From the NCBI RefSeq assembly GCF_902499125.1, contig NZ_CABVPX010000030.1, positions 33,570 through 97,569 of the forward strand: DNA of 64,000 nucleotides, in the 5' to 3' direction. Positions 32,145 to 42,711 of the stretch are shown here, in pieces (the first letter of the stretch is position 1; the number at the start of each line of letters is the position of its first letter). A model generated the notes under the pieces. It was not told the origin of the DNA, ran no database searches, and saw only the letters and a list, made by a program, of their open reading frames with translations. A program made the position numbers and the translations under genes. The stretch is from Burkholderia arboris. Lineage in GTDB: Bacteria > Pseudomonadota > Gammaproteobacteria > Burkholderiales > Burkholderiaceae.

Positions 32145-33557
32145 ATGAACTTCGACGACCTGATCCCGGACCGCCATCTCGACATGCCGGTCTACCGGCA
32201 GCTGTACGGGCGCATCCGCGATGCAATCGAGACGGGCAGGCTTGCGCCGGGCAATCGCGTGCCGTCGGTACGGGGCCTGGCCGGCGAACTGAATCTGGCA
32301 CGCGGCACGGTCGAAGCGGCCTATCAGATCCTCATCGGCGAAGGGTACCTGGTCGCACGCGGGCCGGCCGGTACCGTCGTTTCACCGCAGCTGCCGGATG
32401 GCCGGCAGCCGCGCGCCGCCGCGCCCCGGCCGGACGAAGCGCCGCACGGCGATCCGGCGGCGAGCGGGCCGAAGCCGTTTCAGATGGGCATTCCCGCGCT
32501 CGATGCGTTTCCGCGCATGCCCTGGATTCGGCTGACCGGGCGTCATGTGCGGGCGATGGCGACACCGTCGCTGGACTACGCGCCGCCCCAAGGTCACGAC
32601 GCGCTGAGGCGCGCGCTGTCCGCCTATCTCGGCGTATCGCGCGGCATCGACTGCTCGGCCGGGCAGATCTTCGTCACCGCGGGGTATCGCGGCGCACTGG
32701 ACCTGATCTGCCGGACCCTGCTGCGCCCTGGCGATACCGGTTGGTTCGAGGATCCCGGTTACATCCACGCACGCCGCCTGCTCGAGCACGCGGGCATGCG
32801 GCTCGTGTCCGTTCCGGTCGACGACGACGGCTTGTGCGTGGAAGCGGGGCGACGCCGTGCGGCCGATGCGCGTTTCGCCGTGGTGACCCCGACCCATCAA
32901 AGCCCGCTCGGTATCGCGCTGTCGCTGCCGAGACGCCTGGCATTGCTCGACTGGGCCCGCCGGCAGCGGGCCTGGATCGTCGAGGACGACTACGACAGCG
33001 AGTTCCGGTACGACGGTCGCCCGCTGCCCGCGCTCAAAAGCCTGGATCGCCATCGCCGCGTGCTTTACACCGGCTCGTTCAGCAAGGTGCTGTATCCGGG
33101 CTTGCGACTGGGCTATCTCGTCGTGCCCGAGGAGCAGGTCGATGCCTTTCGCGAAACCGCCGGCTGGCTCGGCGGCAGCGGCCAGATGCTGATGCAGTCC
33201 GTCGTCGCCGACTTCATGGAACACGGGCACTTCGCGCGCCACCTGAAGAAAATGCGTGCGCTGTACGCAACCCGCCGCACGTGGCTGATCGATGCACTGG
33301 TCAAGGTCTTCGGCGACGCGCTGCACATTCCGCCCCGCGCGGGCGGCCTGCATGTCGTGGCGTACTGGCGCGCGGCAGTCGACGATCGCGCCGTCGCACG
33401 CATGGCCGACCTGCACGGTTTGTCCATCCAGCCGCTGAGCGGCTGGAGCCCGGGCGGCCGGACGCCGTCCGGCATGCTGCTCGGCTTCACGAACCTGGCC
33501 TCGGCGCAGCAGGCCTTGACCCTGGTTCGACGCCTGCACCGGCTCATTCGCGCGTGA
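32145..33557 (+). CDS. MocR/GntR-family regulator with aminotransferase domain
   Basis: The 470-residue protein combines an N-terminal GntR winged helix (about residues 12-80, PVYRQLYGRIRDAIETGRLA and NLARGTVEAAYQIL) with a class I aminotransferase-like domain from about residue 115. The PLP lysine is Lys314 in GSFSKVLYPGLRLGY, and the Asp in VEDDYDSEFRY is conserved. MocR proteins use PLP as a ligand to control vitamin B6, GABA or amine metabolism. It is divergent from the GNAT-azoreductase pair, with 84 bases between the starts, and probably controls it. Confidence 0.92.
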   Translation: MNFDDLIPDRHLDMPVYRQLYGRIRDAIETGRLAPGNRVPSVRGLAGELNLARGTVEAAYQILIGEGYLVARGPAGTVVSPQLPDGRQPRAAAPRPDEAPHGDPAASGPKPFQMGIPALDAFPRMPWIRLTGRHVRAMATPSLDYAPPQGHDALRRALSAYLGVSRGIDCSAGQIFVTAGYRGALDLICRTLLRPGDTGWFEDPGYIHARRLLEHAGMRLVSVPVDDDGLCVEAGRRRAADARFAVVTPTHQSPLGIALSLPRRLALLDWARRQRAWIVEDDYDSEFRYDGRPLPALKSLDRHRRVLYTGSFSKVLYPGLRLGYLVVPEEQVDAFRETAGWLGGSGQMLMQSVVADFMEHGHFARHLKKMRALYATRRTWLIDALVKVFGDALHIPPRAGGLHVVAYWRAAVDDRAVARMADLHGLSIQPLSGWSPGGRTPSGMLLGFTNLASAQQALTLVRRLHRLIRA

Positions 33558-33642
33558 ACCGCGCGTGGCCGGCAACGTGCCGGCCGCCCGGGCCGCGCAT
33601 GCGGGTCATCGCCCACCGTGATGCCGGGCCGGAGCGATGCCG

Positions 33643-34668
33643 TTACCCGGCCTCCGGCCGCCGTGCGATCCGTGCGCGGGTCGCGGGCGATGCAAGACAG
33701 GTGGCCACGGCTTCGTAGCCGGGGGCGCCGGGGTACGGTGCGACGCGAGCCGGTGGGCTATGGTTGGCGGGACACAGAATGATCGCTTCGTCGGGGCCGA
33801 CGGCCGACAGATCCAGCATGGCCGACGAGCGGGTCAGCAGGAACAGCGGCCGCATGCCGCCGGCCCTGGCGCGCTGGCGAAGGCATGCGATCAGCGCCGC
33901 CTGCGTCGACTGGTCGAGATCCTGTTCGATCATGTCCACGACCCGGGCGCCGGCGCCGTCCGCCTCGAGGCCGGCGAGCAGCGCGGTCAGCGCCGGAGAC
34001 GGCGTGGCGCCTTCGCCCGCGAGCCAGGCCGACGTGCGCCCGACGCGCGCCTTCAGCACCGGATCGGCCTGCAACGCGGCGAATGCCGCCGCGCCGTCGT
34101 CCTCCAGCCGGTCCAGCCCGATGAACGCGGCGCCGGGCAGCGCGTCGGCCAGCCGAAGCGCGAGCCGCGTCTTGCCGCTCCCCAGCGAACCGATGATGTA
34201 GTTCAACGGACGGATATCGCGACACTCGAACCATTCGCCGTTCCACGGCCAGGGGAGGCTGAACGCAACGCCGGCGGCCGCGGGGTCGAGCAGGCGGGTC
34301 AATTCGCCGTCGTTGGGCATTCGGCCGCGTGCGAGATCGGCACGGATGGCGCGAACCTTGCCGACCTTGCCGACCAGATCCCGGATGCCGCGCTCGAGCG
34401 CCGCTTCATGCGTCGCCAACGCGTCGTTCAGGCTGCCGGCGTCGCCATCCAGCACGCTCGCGACCTGGGCAAGGCTCAGGCCGAGCGCGCGCAACGCCGC
34501 GATTTCGGCGGCACGCGCCAGATCGTCCGGGCCGTAGGCCCGGTATCCGGACACCGTGCGCCCGGGCGTGACCAGCCCTTGCCGCTCGTACAGCCGCAGC
34601 GCCTTGACCGATACGCCGAGCCGTGTCGCGGCTTCCGATGCGCTCAGGCCGCGCGTGACGTTGCTCAT
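33643..34668 (-). CDS. MerR-type regulator fused to a P-loop ATPase domain
   Basis: The first 75 residues of this 341-residue protein are a MerR DNA-binding domain (LSASEAATRLGVSVKALRLYERQGLV, then GYRAYGPDDLAR and ALGLSLAQVASVLDG). After a helical linker, residues 160-167 form a Walker A motif GSLGSGKT. RVVDMIEQDLDQSTQ and RPLFLLTRSSAMLDL follow as candidate Walker B and sensor segments. Such a fusion could couple nucleotide binding to DNA binding. The C-terminal part resembles small ABC-type AAA_15-like ATPases, but I cannot name the family. No cognate operon is evident. The gene is monocistronic between two other units. Confidence 0.75.
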   Translation of the reverse strand: MSNVTRGLSASEAATRLGVSVKALRLYERQGLVTPGRTVSGYRAYGPDDLARAAEIAALRALGLSLAQVASVLDGDAGSLNDALATHEAALERGIRDLVGKVGKVRAIRADLARGRMPNDGELTRLLDPAAAGVAFSLPWPWNGEWFECRDIRPLNYIIGSLGSGKTRLALRLADALPGAAFIGLDRLEDDGAAAFAALQADPVLKARVGRTSAWLAGEGATPSPALTALLAGLEADGAGARVVDMIEQDLDQSTQAALIACLRQRARAGGMRPLFLLTRSSAMLDLSAVGPDEAIILCPANHSPPARVAPYPGAPGYEAVATCLASPATRARIARRPEAG

Positions 34669-34791
34669 GGGTCGCCCCCGGGTCGTCGATTCGTTGCGGT
34701 CAGCATAAAGGCGATCCCAGGGGCCGGGTCAAGCGGGTTTCCGCATGTTTCGGCCGGCCGCGATGCGGGCATGACGGCCACGCCCCGCTGC

Positions 34792-36258
34792 TCAGTCGGC
34801 GGCCGCGAACTCGTCCCGCAGCGCGTGATACAACCGCCGGTACCGCGCGAGCCGGCCGGCCAGCAGATCGACCGACGCCGCATCGGGCGCGACCGTCTCC
34901 GTCACCGGCGGCGCGACACAGACGTCCGCGAGCGAGTCGTCCGTCGCAGCGAGTCGCGCCAGACGCGCGGCGCCGAGTGCTGCACCGACCGCGCCGTCCG
35001 CGTGGCGCTGCATCGTGAGCCCGGTCGCATTCGCGCACAGCCGCGCCCAGAACGCGCTTTTCGATCCGCCGCCGATGAACGACACCGCGTCGAGCGTCGT
35101 GCCGGCCGCGCGCAGCGCGTCGTAGCCGTCGGCCATCGCGAACGCGACGCCTTCCATCACCGCATACGCGAGGTCGTACGCATCGTGTTCGTTGGACAGC
35201 CCGAAGAACACGCCGCGCGCATGCGCGTCGTTGTGCGGCGTGCGCTCGCCGCCGAGATACGGCAGGAACAGCGGCGCGCGGGCCGGCTCCGCGCGTTCGG
35301 CGCGCGCGGCCAGCACAGCGGCGGTCGTGCCGTGTGCCCGCGCGAGCCAGTCGAGGCTCGCGGCGGCCGACAGGATCACGCTCATCTGGTGCCAGCGCCC
35401 TTCGATGCAGTGGCAGAACGCGTGCACGGCGGCGTCCGGGTTCGGCGCGAAACGGTCGTTGCCGGCGAACAGCACGCCGGACGTGCCGAGCGACAGGAAG
35501 CCGCTGCCGGCGCCCGTCACGCCCATGCCGATCGCGGAGGCCGCGTTGTCGCCGGCCCCGCCGGCGATCGTCACGGGCCCCGCGATGCCCCATTCGCGCC
35601 GCAGCGTGTCGCGCAGCTGTGCGGCGGGCGCATTGCCTTCGACGAGGCGCGGCATCTGCGCGCGCGACAGCTCGGTCGCGGCGAGCATCCGGTCGGACCA
35701 GTCGCGGCGCGCGCAGTCGAGCCACAGCGTGCCCGACGCGTCGGACAGGTCGGACACGAATTCGCCGGACAGGCGCCAGATCAGGTAATCCTTCGGCAGC
35801 AGCACCTTGTGCACCGCGCGGAACACGGCCGGCTCGTATTTCGCGAGCCACAGCAGCTTCGGCGCGGTGAAGCCGGGCATCGCCATGTTGCCGGTGATCG
35901 CGCGCGATTCCGGCACCAGCGCCTCGAGCTCGACGCATTCGGTGCCCGCGCGCGTGTCGTTCCACAGGATCGCGGGGCGCAACACCTGGTCCGCGCGATC
36001 GATCAGCGTCGCGCCGTGCATCTGCCCGGACAGCGCGATGCCTTGCAGCGCGGCAAAGCCGGCCGGGTGTGCGGCGCGCACCGATGCGATCGCGTCGAGC
36101 ATCGCGTGCCACCACGCCTGCGGGCTTTGTTCGGACCAGTGCGGATGCGGGCGGCTGATCGACAGCGTGGCCGAGCCGGTCGCGAGTGGCACCGAACGGG
36201 AATCGGTGAGGAGTACCTTGACCTCGGACGTGCCGAGATCGATGCCGAGAAATGTCAC
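34792..36258 (-). CDS. xylB: Xylulokinase
   Basis: This 488-residue FGGY-family kinase phosphorylates D-xylulose. The N terminus FLGIDLGTSEVKVLL is the first phosphate loop. IALSGQMHGATLID is the XylB signature, GGAGDNAASAIGMG and GFLSLGTSGVL follow, and FIGGGSKSAFWARL is the adenosine-binding motif. The start is GTG at 36258, overlapping the AraC stop codon by four bases (GTGA). It is the last gene of the polyol operon and takes the ketose made by the dehydrogenase into the pentose phosphate pathway. Confidence 0.93.
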   Translation of the reverse strand: MTFLGIDLGTSEVKVLLTDSRSVPLATGSATLSISRPHPHWSEQSPQAWWHAMLDAIASVRAAHPAGFAALQGIALSGQMHGATLIDRADQVLRPAILWNDTRAGTECVELEALVPESRAITGNMAMPGFTAPKLLWLAKYEPAVFRAVHKVLLPKDYLIWRLSGEFVSDLSDASGTLWLDCARRDWSDRMLAATELSRAQMPRLVEGNAPAAQLRDTLRREWGIAGPVTIAGGAGDNAASAIGMGVTGAGSGFLSLGTSGVLFAGNDRFAPNPDAAVHAFCHCIEGRWHQMSVILSAAASLDWLARAHGTTAAVLAARAERAEPARAPLFLPYLGGERTPHNDAHARGVFFGLSNEHDAYDLAYAVMEGVAFAMADGYDALRAAGTTLDAVSFIGGGSKSAFWARLCANATGLTMQRHADGAVGAALGAARLARLAATDDSLADVCVAPPVTETVAPDAASVDLLAGRLARYRRLYHALRDEFAAAD

Positions 36259-37190
36259 GTATGAAGCGTCCTGTCTGGGGCGCGCGGCGGCGCGCGTCGC
36301 GGGGGCGGCGCGTCGTCGCGGCCATGGGGTTCGTTGAGCCGGTGCAGCGCGCGGAACCTCGACGGCGGCACCTGCTTCATCGCGAGAAACTGACGGTTGA
36401 AGTTCGACAGGTTGTTGAAGCCAACCCGGTAGCAGATGTCGGTCACCGTCAGGTCGGAAAACATCAGCAGCTCGCACGCCTCGTTGATGCGCAGGCGGTT
36501 CAGGTAGCGCACGAACGACGAGCCGGTGTGGCGGCGGAAGAACCGTGTGAAGGTGCTGACGCTCATGCCGGCGAACGCGGCGACGTCGGTCTCGCGCAGC
36601 ATGCCGGGCAGGTTCTGCTGCAGGTACGACAGCACCTGGTTGACGGTCGACGACATGTAGTGCTGCGCGTCGCTGCGGTAGCCGGGGCCCGCGAGCACGC
36701 GCCGCTCGCGGCACGACGACAGCCGGTCGAACAGCGACATAAGGATCTCGACGCGCCGGCAGCCGTGCGCGTTCGCGAGTTCGAGCATCAGCGGCGCGAC
36801 CTCTGCGCCGACGCGGTCCGGAAACTGCACGCCGCGCGCCGCGTCGTCGATCAGGTCGATCACCGGCTGCAGCTCGCTGAACGCGCCGACCATCTTCTCG
36901 ATCGCATCGCGCGAGAACTGCAGCACGACGTCGCGCGACGACACGCGTTCGCCGTCGGCGAGCTCGCTGACCCAGTTGTGCGGCAGGTTCGGCCCCGTGA
37001 CGATCAGGTTGCCGGGGCCGAAATCGCCGATGTGGTCGCCGACGAACACCTTGCCGTGCGACGCCTGGATCAGATGAATCTCGTACTCGGGATGAAAGTG
37101 CCACTTCGCGACCGAATGCGGGTAGTCGTGGACCCACGCGCGGAACGACTCGTCGCGGTGGGTGGGAACGATCTCGAGATCCGGGTTCAT
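36255..37190 (-). CDS. AraC-family regulator of the polyol operon
   Basis: The 311-residue protein has an N-terminal cupin sensor region (KWHFHPEYEIHLIQASHGKVFVGD; the two His are typical) and a C-terminal AraC double helix-turn-helix. The DNA-binding part contains VAAFAGMSVSTFTRFFRRHTG and ICYRVGFNNLSNFNRQFLAMK. It should sense the polyol or its ketose and activate the operon. It lies inside the operon between the ABC ATPase and xylulokinase genes, so it is autoregulated by position. The C-terminal tail is Pro- and Arg-rich and probably disordered. Confidence 0.92.
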   Translation of the reverse strand: MNPDLEIVPTHRDESFRAWVHDYPHSVAKWHFHPEYEIHLIQASHGKVFVGDHIGDFGPGNLIVTGPNLPHNWVSELADGERVSSRDVVLQFSRDAIEKMVGAFSELQPVIDLIDDAARGVQFPDRVGAEVAPLMLELANAHGCRRVEILMSLFDRLSSCRERRVLAGPGYRSDAQHYMSSTVNQVLSYLQQNLPGMLRETDVAAFAGMSVSTFTRFFRRHTGSSFVRYLNRLRINEACELLMFSDLTVTDICYRVGFNNLSNFNRQFLAMKQVPPSRFRALHRLNEPHGRDDAPPPRRAPPRAPDRTLHT

Positions 37191-37219
37191 CGTGTGCTCC
37201 GTCGGGGCGTGCCGGCGTG

Positions 37220-38413
<1,194 letters not shown>

Positions 38414-38416
38414 GGC

Positions 38417-39454
38417 TCAATCCATTTCGATCTGAATCTTGACGTCGCGCGGCTGGCCGCTCGCCGCTTCCTCGAACGCGCGCACGCCTTCGGAGAACGG
38501 GAACGTGCGCGAGATGAACGGCTTCACGTCGATCGCGCCGGACGCGATCAGCGCAAGCGCGCGCGGGAAAATGTTCGCGTAGCGGAACACCGATTCGATG
38601 CGGCCTTCCTTCGCCTGCAGCGCGACCACATCGAGCGGTACGGGCTCGACCGGCATGCCGATCAGCACCGCGCAGCCGCCCGGGCACATCAGGTCGACGA
38701 GGCCCGCATACGCGTTCGCGCTGCCGCTCGCCTCGAACACGACGTCCGCGCCCCAGCCACCGGAGGCGTCGGCTACCGCATCGGCGAGCGGCCGCGTGCG
38801 CACGTCGACGGTCGTGACGGCCGGGTTGTCGCCAAACAGCGCGAGCTTGTCGGGCACGACGTCGGCGAGGATCACGCGCGCGGCGCCGCCGGCGAGCGCG
38901 GCGAGCGCCGTCATCGCGCCGATCGTGCCGGCGCCGATCACGACCGCGAGGTCGCCTGGCTTCATCGCCGCCTTCTTTGCGGCCTGCAGGCCGATCGACA
39001 GCGGCTCGACGATCGCGCCTTCGGCGAACGACACGTTGTCGGGCAGACGGTACGTGAACGCGGCCGGATGCACGACGAACGGCGTCAGGCAGCCGTGGAT
39101 GGGAGGCGTTGCCCAGAAGCGCACGTCGGGATCGAGGTTGTAGAGCCCGCGCAGTGTCGCGGGCGAATCGAAGCGCGGCACGCCGGGCTCCATGCACACG
39201 CGATCGCCGACGCGCAGGTGCGTGACGCCGGCGCCGGTCTCGACGACGGTGCCGGAGGCTTCGTGGCCGAGCACCATCGGCGCATCGACACGGAACGGGC
39301 CGATGCCGCCATGAACGTAGTAATGCACGTCGCTGCCGCAGACGCCAACCGTATGGACCTTGATCCGGACGTCGCCGGGGCCGACCTCCTGCGGCAGGTC
39401 GATGTCGCGCAGCGCGAGCTCGCGCGTGCGTTCGAGTACGAGCGCTTTCAACAC
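38417..39454 (-). CDS. Zinc-dependent polyol (xylitol/sorbitol-type) dehydrogenase
   Basis: The 345-residue protein is a medium-chain dehydrogenase of the sorbitol/xylitol group. The catalytic zinc ligands are Cys in VGVCGSDVHYYVHG and His-Glu in LGHEASGTVV. The nucleotide fold shows VIGAGTIGAMTALAAL. The structural-zinc cysteines typical of some members are mostly missing (LYNLDPDVRFW). It oxidises a polyol to a ketose with NAD. With xylulokinase in the same operon, xylitol or D-arabitol to D-xylulose is the best guess. The gene begins at 39454, eight bases after the permease stop. Confidence 0.9.
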   Translation of the reverse strand: MLKALVLERTRELALRDIDLPQEVGPGDVRIKVHTVGVCGSDVHYYVHGGIGPFRVDAPMVLGHEASGTVVETGAGVTHLRVGDRVCMEPGVPRFDSPATLRGLYNLDPDVRFWATPPIHGCLTPFVVHPAAFTYRLPDNVSFAEGAIVEPLSIGLQAAKKAAMKPGDLAVVIGAGTIGAMTALAALAGGAARVILADVVPDKLALFGDNPAVTTVDVRTRPLADAVADASGGWGADVVFEASGSANAYAGLVDLMCPGGCAVLIGMPVEPVPLDVVALQAKEGRIESVFRYANIFPRALALIASGAIDVKPFISRTFPFSEGVRAFEEAASGQPRDVKIQIEMD

Positions 39455-39461
39455 ATCCTCC

Positions 39462-40289
39462 TTATTTTCCCTTGACCATCGAATTGAGCAGGCGGCTCAG
39501 CATGCCGACGAACACGAGCGGCGGCAGCGCGAGCAGCACCGTCGACGCGTTGATCACGCCCCACGGCACTTCCTGGCCGAGCGACGTGAACGCGGATGCG
39601 ACCACCGGCAGCGTCGCGCTGCGCGACGACGTCAGCGCGAGCGCGATCATCAGTTCGTTCCAGACCAGCACGAAGCTGAACACGATGCCGCCGAGCAGCG
39701 TGCTCGCGCACACCGGCAGCGCGATATGCCAGAACACCGCGTACGGGCCGTAGCCGTCGAGCGCGGCGGCTTCCTCGATCTCGCGCGGCAGCCGGCGGAA
39801 CACGGGGATCGACAGCCACGTGATGGTCGACAGCGTGACGAGCAGGTACGTGACGATCATCGACAGCTTGGTGTCGTACAGCCCGAGGTCGACCCAGATC
39901 GCGATCAGCGGCAGCGCGACCGCGACGGGCGGCAGGAAGCGCAGCGACAGCAGGAAGAACTGGATGTCGCGCTTGCCGCGCACCGGGTAGCGCGCGATCG
40001 CATACGCGGCCGGCACGCCGAGCATCGCGCCGATCAGCACGGCCGCGCCGACGATCGCGATGCTGTTGCCGAGCCCGATCAGCACCTCGGGGCTCGACAG
40101 CACCTGCTCGTAGTTCGCGAGCGTCGGCGTGAAGAAGAAGCGCGGGGTCGGCGTGACGATGTCGAGCAGGTGCTTGAGCGAATTGAGCACGGCCCAGAAC
40201 AGCGGGAACGCGGCGACCAGCAGGATCGCGCCGGCGATCGCGACGGTGGAAACGGCGGCGGGGCCGCGGCGGGCCATCAGTCGTCCCAT
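39462..40289 (-). CDS. Polyol ABC transporter permease (MalG/SmoG type)
   Basis: This 275-residue permease has six membrane segments and the MalG-type EAA loop EIEEAAALDGYGPYAVFWHIALP at about residues 185-207, which contacts the ATPase. The start is uncertain. ATG 40289 (MGRLMARRG) has AGAGGG upstream. ATG 40277 overlaps the stop of the preceding permease gene in TGATG. It forms the inner-membrane channel with the product of 40277-41236. Confidence 0.9.
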   Translation of the reverse strand: MGRLMARRGPAAVSTVAIAGAILLVAAFPLFWAVLNSLKHLLDIVTPTPRFFFTPTLANYEQVLSSPEVLIGLGNSIAIVGAAVLIGAMLGVPAAYAIARYPVRGKRDIQFFLLSLRFLPPVAVALPLIAIWVDLGLYDTKLSMIVTYLLVTLSTITWLSIPVFRRLPREIEEAAALDGYGPYAVFWHIALPVCASTLLGGIVFSFVLVWNELMIALALTSSRSATLPVVASAFTSLGQEVPWGVINASTVLLALPPLVFVGMLSRLLNSMVKGK

Positions 40290-41236
40290 TTGTTGACCCT
40301 CTTCCAGATGAGCGTGAAGACGAGCGTGGTCGCGACCATCATCAGCACGGCCATGCCGGACGCATACGACACCTTGCCGGCGAGGCCGATGCCCTGCTGG
40401 TACGCATAGAGATCGAGCGTCTCGGTCGCGATGCCGGGGCCGCCCTTGGTCATCACGTAGATCAGGTCGAACGAACGCAGCGACTCGACCATCTTGATGA
40501 ACACGAGGCTCACGAGCGGCGCCTTCAGCATCGGCAGCGCGATGTACGCATGCACCTGCCACGTCGTCGCGTAGTCGAGCCGCGCGGCTTCGAGCGGCTC
40601 GGGCGGCAGCGTCTCCAGCAGCTTCAGGATCACGACCGCGAAGAACAGCCCCCATTGCCACACGTCGACGAGCGCGACCGCGTACAGCGCGAGATGCGGA
40701 TCGGCGAGGAAGGCGGTGTTCCCGACGCCGAGCGTGCCGAGCAGCCAGCTCAGGATCCCGGTGAGCGGCGCGTACATGAACTTCCAGATGAACGCGGCCG
40801 ACACGCGCGGCAGCAGCACCGGCATGATCAGCACCAGCGACGCGAAGCGGCGCCAGCGGCCGTGCACGCGCTCGAACAGGAACACGGCGAGCGCGATGCC
40901 GACCAGCACCGCGCCGGCGACCGTGACGACTTCCCACAGCACGGACACCTCGATCGCGTTCAGGAAGCGGCGGTCCGACGCGAGCCGGATGAAGTTGCGC
41001 AGGCCGACGTATTCGCTGTCCGGGTAGCGCAGCACGCGGTTGCGCAATGCGAGGTTGATCGCGGCGACGGTCGGGACGAGGCTCAGGACCGCGAGCAGCG
41101 CGAGCGTCGGCGCGAGGAATACCCACGGCAGGCTCGTGCGGTCGCGGCGCGCGCGGCCGCGCCGGGCCGACGTTGTGGATGGGGCCGGGCGGACGCCGAG
41201 CGCGCGTCCGCCGGCGCCGTCATTTGCGAGCGCCAT
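40277..41236 (-). CDS. Polyol ABC transporter permease (MalF/SmoF type)
   Basis: The 319-residue protein has six membrane segments after a basic N terminus. WVFLAPTLALLAVLSLVPTV is the first helix, and PPEPLEAARLDYATTWQVHA is the EAA loop. SLRSFDLIYVMTKGGPGIATE is typical of carbohydrate permeases. ATG 41236 is chosen because an AAGGA lies upstream; the ATG at 41248 has none in place. It overlaps the binding-protein gene by 17 bases and the following permease gene by a few bases, as in a tightly coupled operon. Confidence 0.9.
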   Translation of the reverse strand: MALANDGAGGRALGVRPAPSTTSARRGRARRDRTSLPWVFLAPTLALLAVLSLVPTVAAINLALRNRVLRYPDSEYVGLRNFIRLASDRRFLNAIEVSVLWEVVTVAGAVLVGIALAVFLFERVHGRWRRFASLVLIMPVLLPRVSAAFIWKFMYAPLTGILSWLLGTLGVGNTAFLADPHLALYAVALVDVWQWGLFFAVVILKLLETLPPEPLEAARLDYATTWQVHAYIALPMLKAPLVSLVFIKMVESLRSFDLIYVMTKGGPGIATETLDLYAYQQGIGLAGKVSYASGMAVLMMVATTLVFTLIWKRVNKWDD

Positions 41237-42494
41237 GTTCGAGCGCATCCTTCGCGTACTGGGTCGCGTCGTCGAGCGTGCCGCGCGGGTCCGCCTGCGT
41301 GCCGGTGAACACCTGTTCGAGCGCGATGCCGAGGTTGTCGCCGATATCCGGCCACTGCGGCGTGCGCCAGATCGTCACCTGCGTGACGGGGTTGGTGTCG
41401 TTCAGCCCGGCCTGGATCTGCGGCGCGACGTGCTGCTTGAAGTACGGGCTGTTGATCGTGCTCGTGCGGTTGTAGTCGCTGAACACGCCGCTGCGCAGCC
41501 GCGCCTGCTCCTGGTCCTTGCTGGTCGCCCAGGCGATGAAGCGGCCGGCGGCCATCCGCGTGCAGTCGTCCTTCGCGCCGACCGCCGAGATCGCGAAGCC
41601 GTGGCCGTACGCGGCCGACGGCAGCGGCGCGGGCGGCCGCGTGTAGCCGACCTTGCCGGCCACGCTCGACTTGCTCGCATCCTCCATCCAGTCCGCGAAC
41701 GGCGTCGATTCGATCATGAACGCGACCTTGCCCGAGCGGAACGCTTCGAGCGCGTTGCTCCAGTCGTAGGTCGCGGCGCCCGGCGGCGCGTACTTGAACA
41801 GGTCGCTGTAGAGCTGCGTGGCCTTCACGGCGGCCGGCGAGTTGAACGCGGGCTGGCCGCCCTTGTCGGTCCAGGCGCCGCCCATCCCGAGCATGAACGG
41901 CGACCAGCGCCACACGTTCATCCCCGAGCCGCGCTGGCCGCGCGCGACCCAGCCGTACAGCTTCGGCGGCGCGTTGAGCTTCTTGATCGCGGCGACGAGC
42001 TGGTCGAGCGTCTTCGGCACCGGGATGTGCGCGGCGTCGAGCAGGTCGCGGCGGTAGAACAGGAAGTCGCCGCCGCCGATCAGCGGCGCGAAGTACGCGA
42101 CGCCGTTGTAGCTCGCGACCGCACGGCGGCCGGGCAGGAAGTCGTCGTAGTCGTAATCCTTCGGGTAGTACTTGAGAAGCGGCACGATCCAGTTGGCCGA
42201 CGCGAATTCGGCGACGTTCGCCTCGTCGACGTAGTAGATCTGGTAGGAACCCGCGCCGGTCGACGCGTCGAGCCGCGATTTCGCGCGGCGGTCGTTCTCG
42301 CCGAAATAGCTGATCTCGACCTTGGTCCCGCTTTTCTTCTCGTAGTCGGCCAGCGACTTCTCCATCACCGACAGGCCGAGACTCTTCTGCGCGAGCACCC
42401 GAAGGGTCGGCACCTTGCAGGTTTGCGCGGCCGCGACGCCCGGCAGACAGGCGCCGAGCAGCAAGCCGGCTGCGACGATTCGCATCTTGTTCAC
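41220..42494 (-). CDS. Polyol ABC transporter substrate-binding protein
   Basis: This 424-residue exported protein has a Sec signal peptide (MRIVAAGLLLGACLPGVAAA) and a type I extracellular solute-binding fold with EKSLADYEKKSGTKVEISYFG, SYNGVAYFAPLIGG and VAFMIESTPFADW. It captures the polyol in the periplasm and delivers it to the two permeases. The start is GTG 42494, because AAGGAGA lies five bases upstream; ATG 42485 is the alternative. It is the first gene of the seven-gene operon. Confidence 0.9.
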   Translation of the reverse strand: MNKMRIVAAGLLLGACLPGVAAAQTCKVPTLRVLAQKSLGLSVMEKSLADYEKKSGTKVEISYFGENDRRAKSRLDASTGAGSYQIYYVDEANVAEFASANWIVPLLKYYPKDYDYDDFLPGRRAVASYNGVAYFAPLIGGGDFLFYRRDLLDAAHIPVPKTLDQLVAAIKKLNAPPKLYGWVARGQRGSGMNVWRWSPFMLGMGGAWTDKGGQPAFNSPAAVKATQLYSDLFKYAPPGAATYDWSNALEAFRSGKVAFMIESTPFADWMEDASKSSVAGKVGYTRPPAPLPSAAYGHGFAISAVGAKDDCTRMAAGRFIAWATSKDQEQARLRSGVFSDYNRTSTINSPYFKQHVAPQIQAGLNDTNPVTQVTIWRTPQWPDIGDNLGIALEQVFTGTQADPRGTLDDATQYAKDALEHGARK

Positions 42495-42631
42495 CCGTGT
42501 CTCCTTGATTCTGCTTGTTCGAATACCGTCGATGACGGCAGGACTCATGGTGTGACGGCGGCGATGCGGGCACCACATCAAAAGAAAACGCGAACCGATA
42601 CTTTTTGCTCAGGGTCGGTCGTGCGATGCAC

Positions 42632-42677
42632 AAAATGTGTCGGTCGGGCGCGTGGCGTGGTGCGCCGCCCGACCGAC
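42632..42677 (-). terminator. Terminator of the sugar-acid operon
   Basis: On the minus strand, a perfect twelve-base stem (42666-42677 with 42639-42650, reading GTCGGTCGGGCG on one arm) is followed by ACATTTTG. It lies 35 bases after the stop of the amidohydrolase gene. A related copy, GTCGGTCGTGCG, at 42614-42625 may be an additional site or a chance repeat. Confidence 0.6.
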
Positions 42678-42711
42678 AGGAGGGGCGGGGAAGGGAGGGG
42701 AAGGCGGGGCG

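Noticed and set aside
42614..42650. Direct repeat GTCGGTCG(T/G)GCG as an AraC operator for the polyol operon
   Set aside because: The right copy is an arm of a perfect hairpin that fits a terminator of the upstream operon, which explains it better; the left copy alone is weak.
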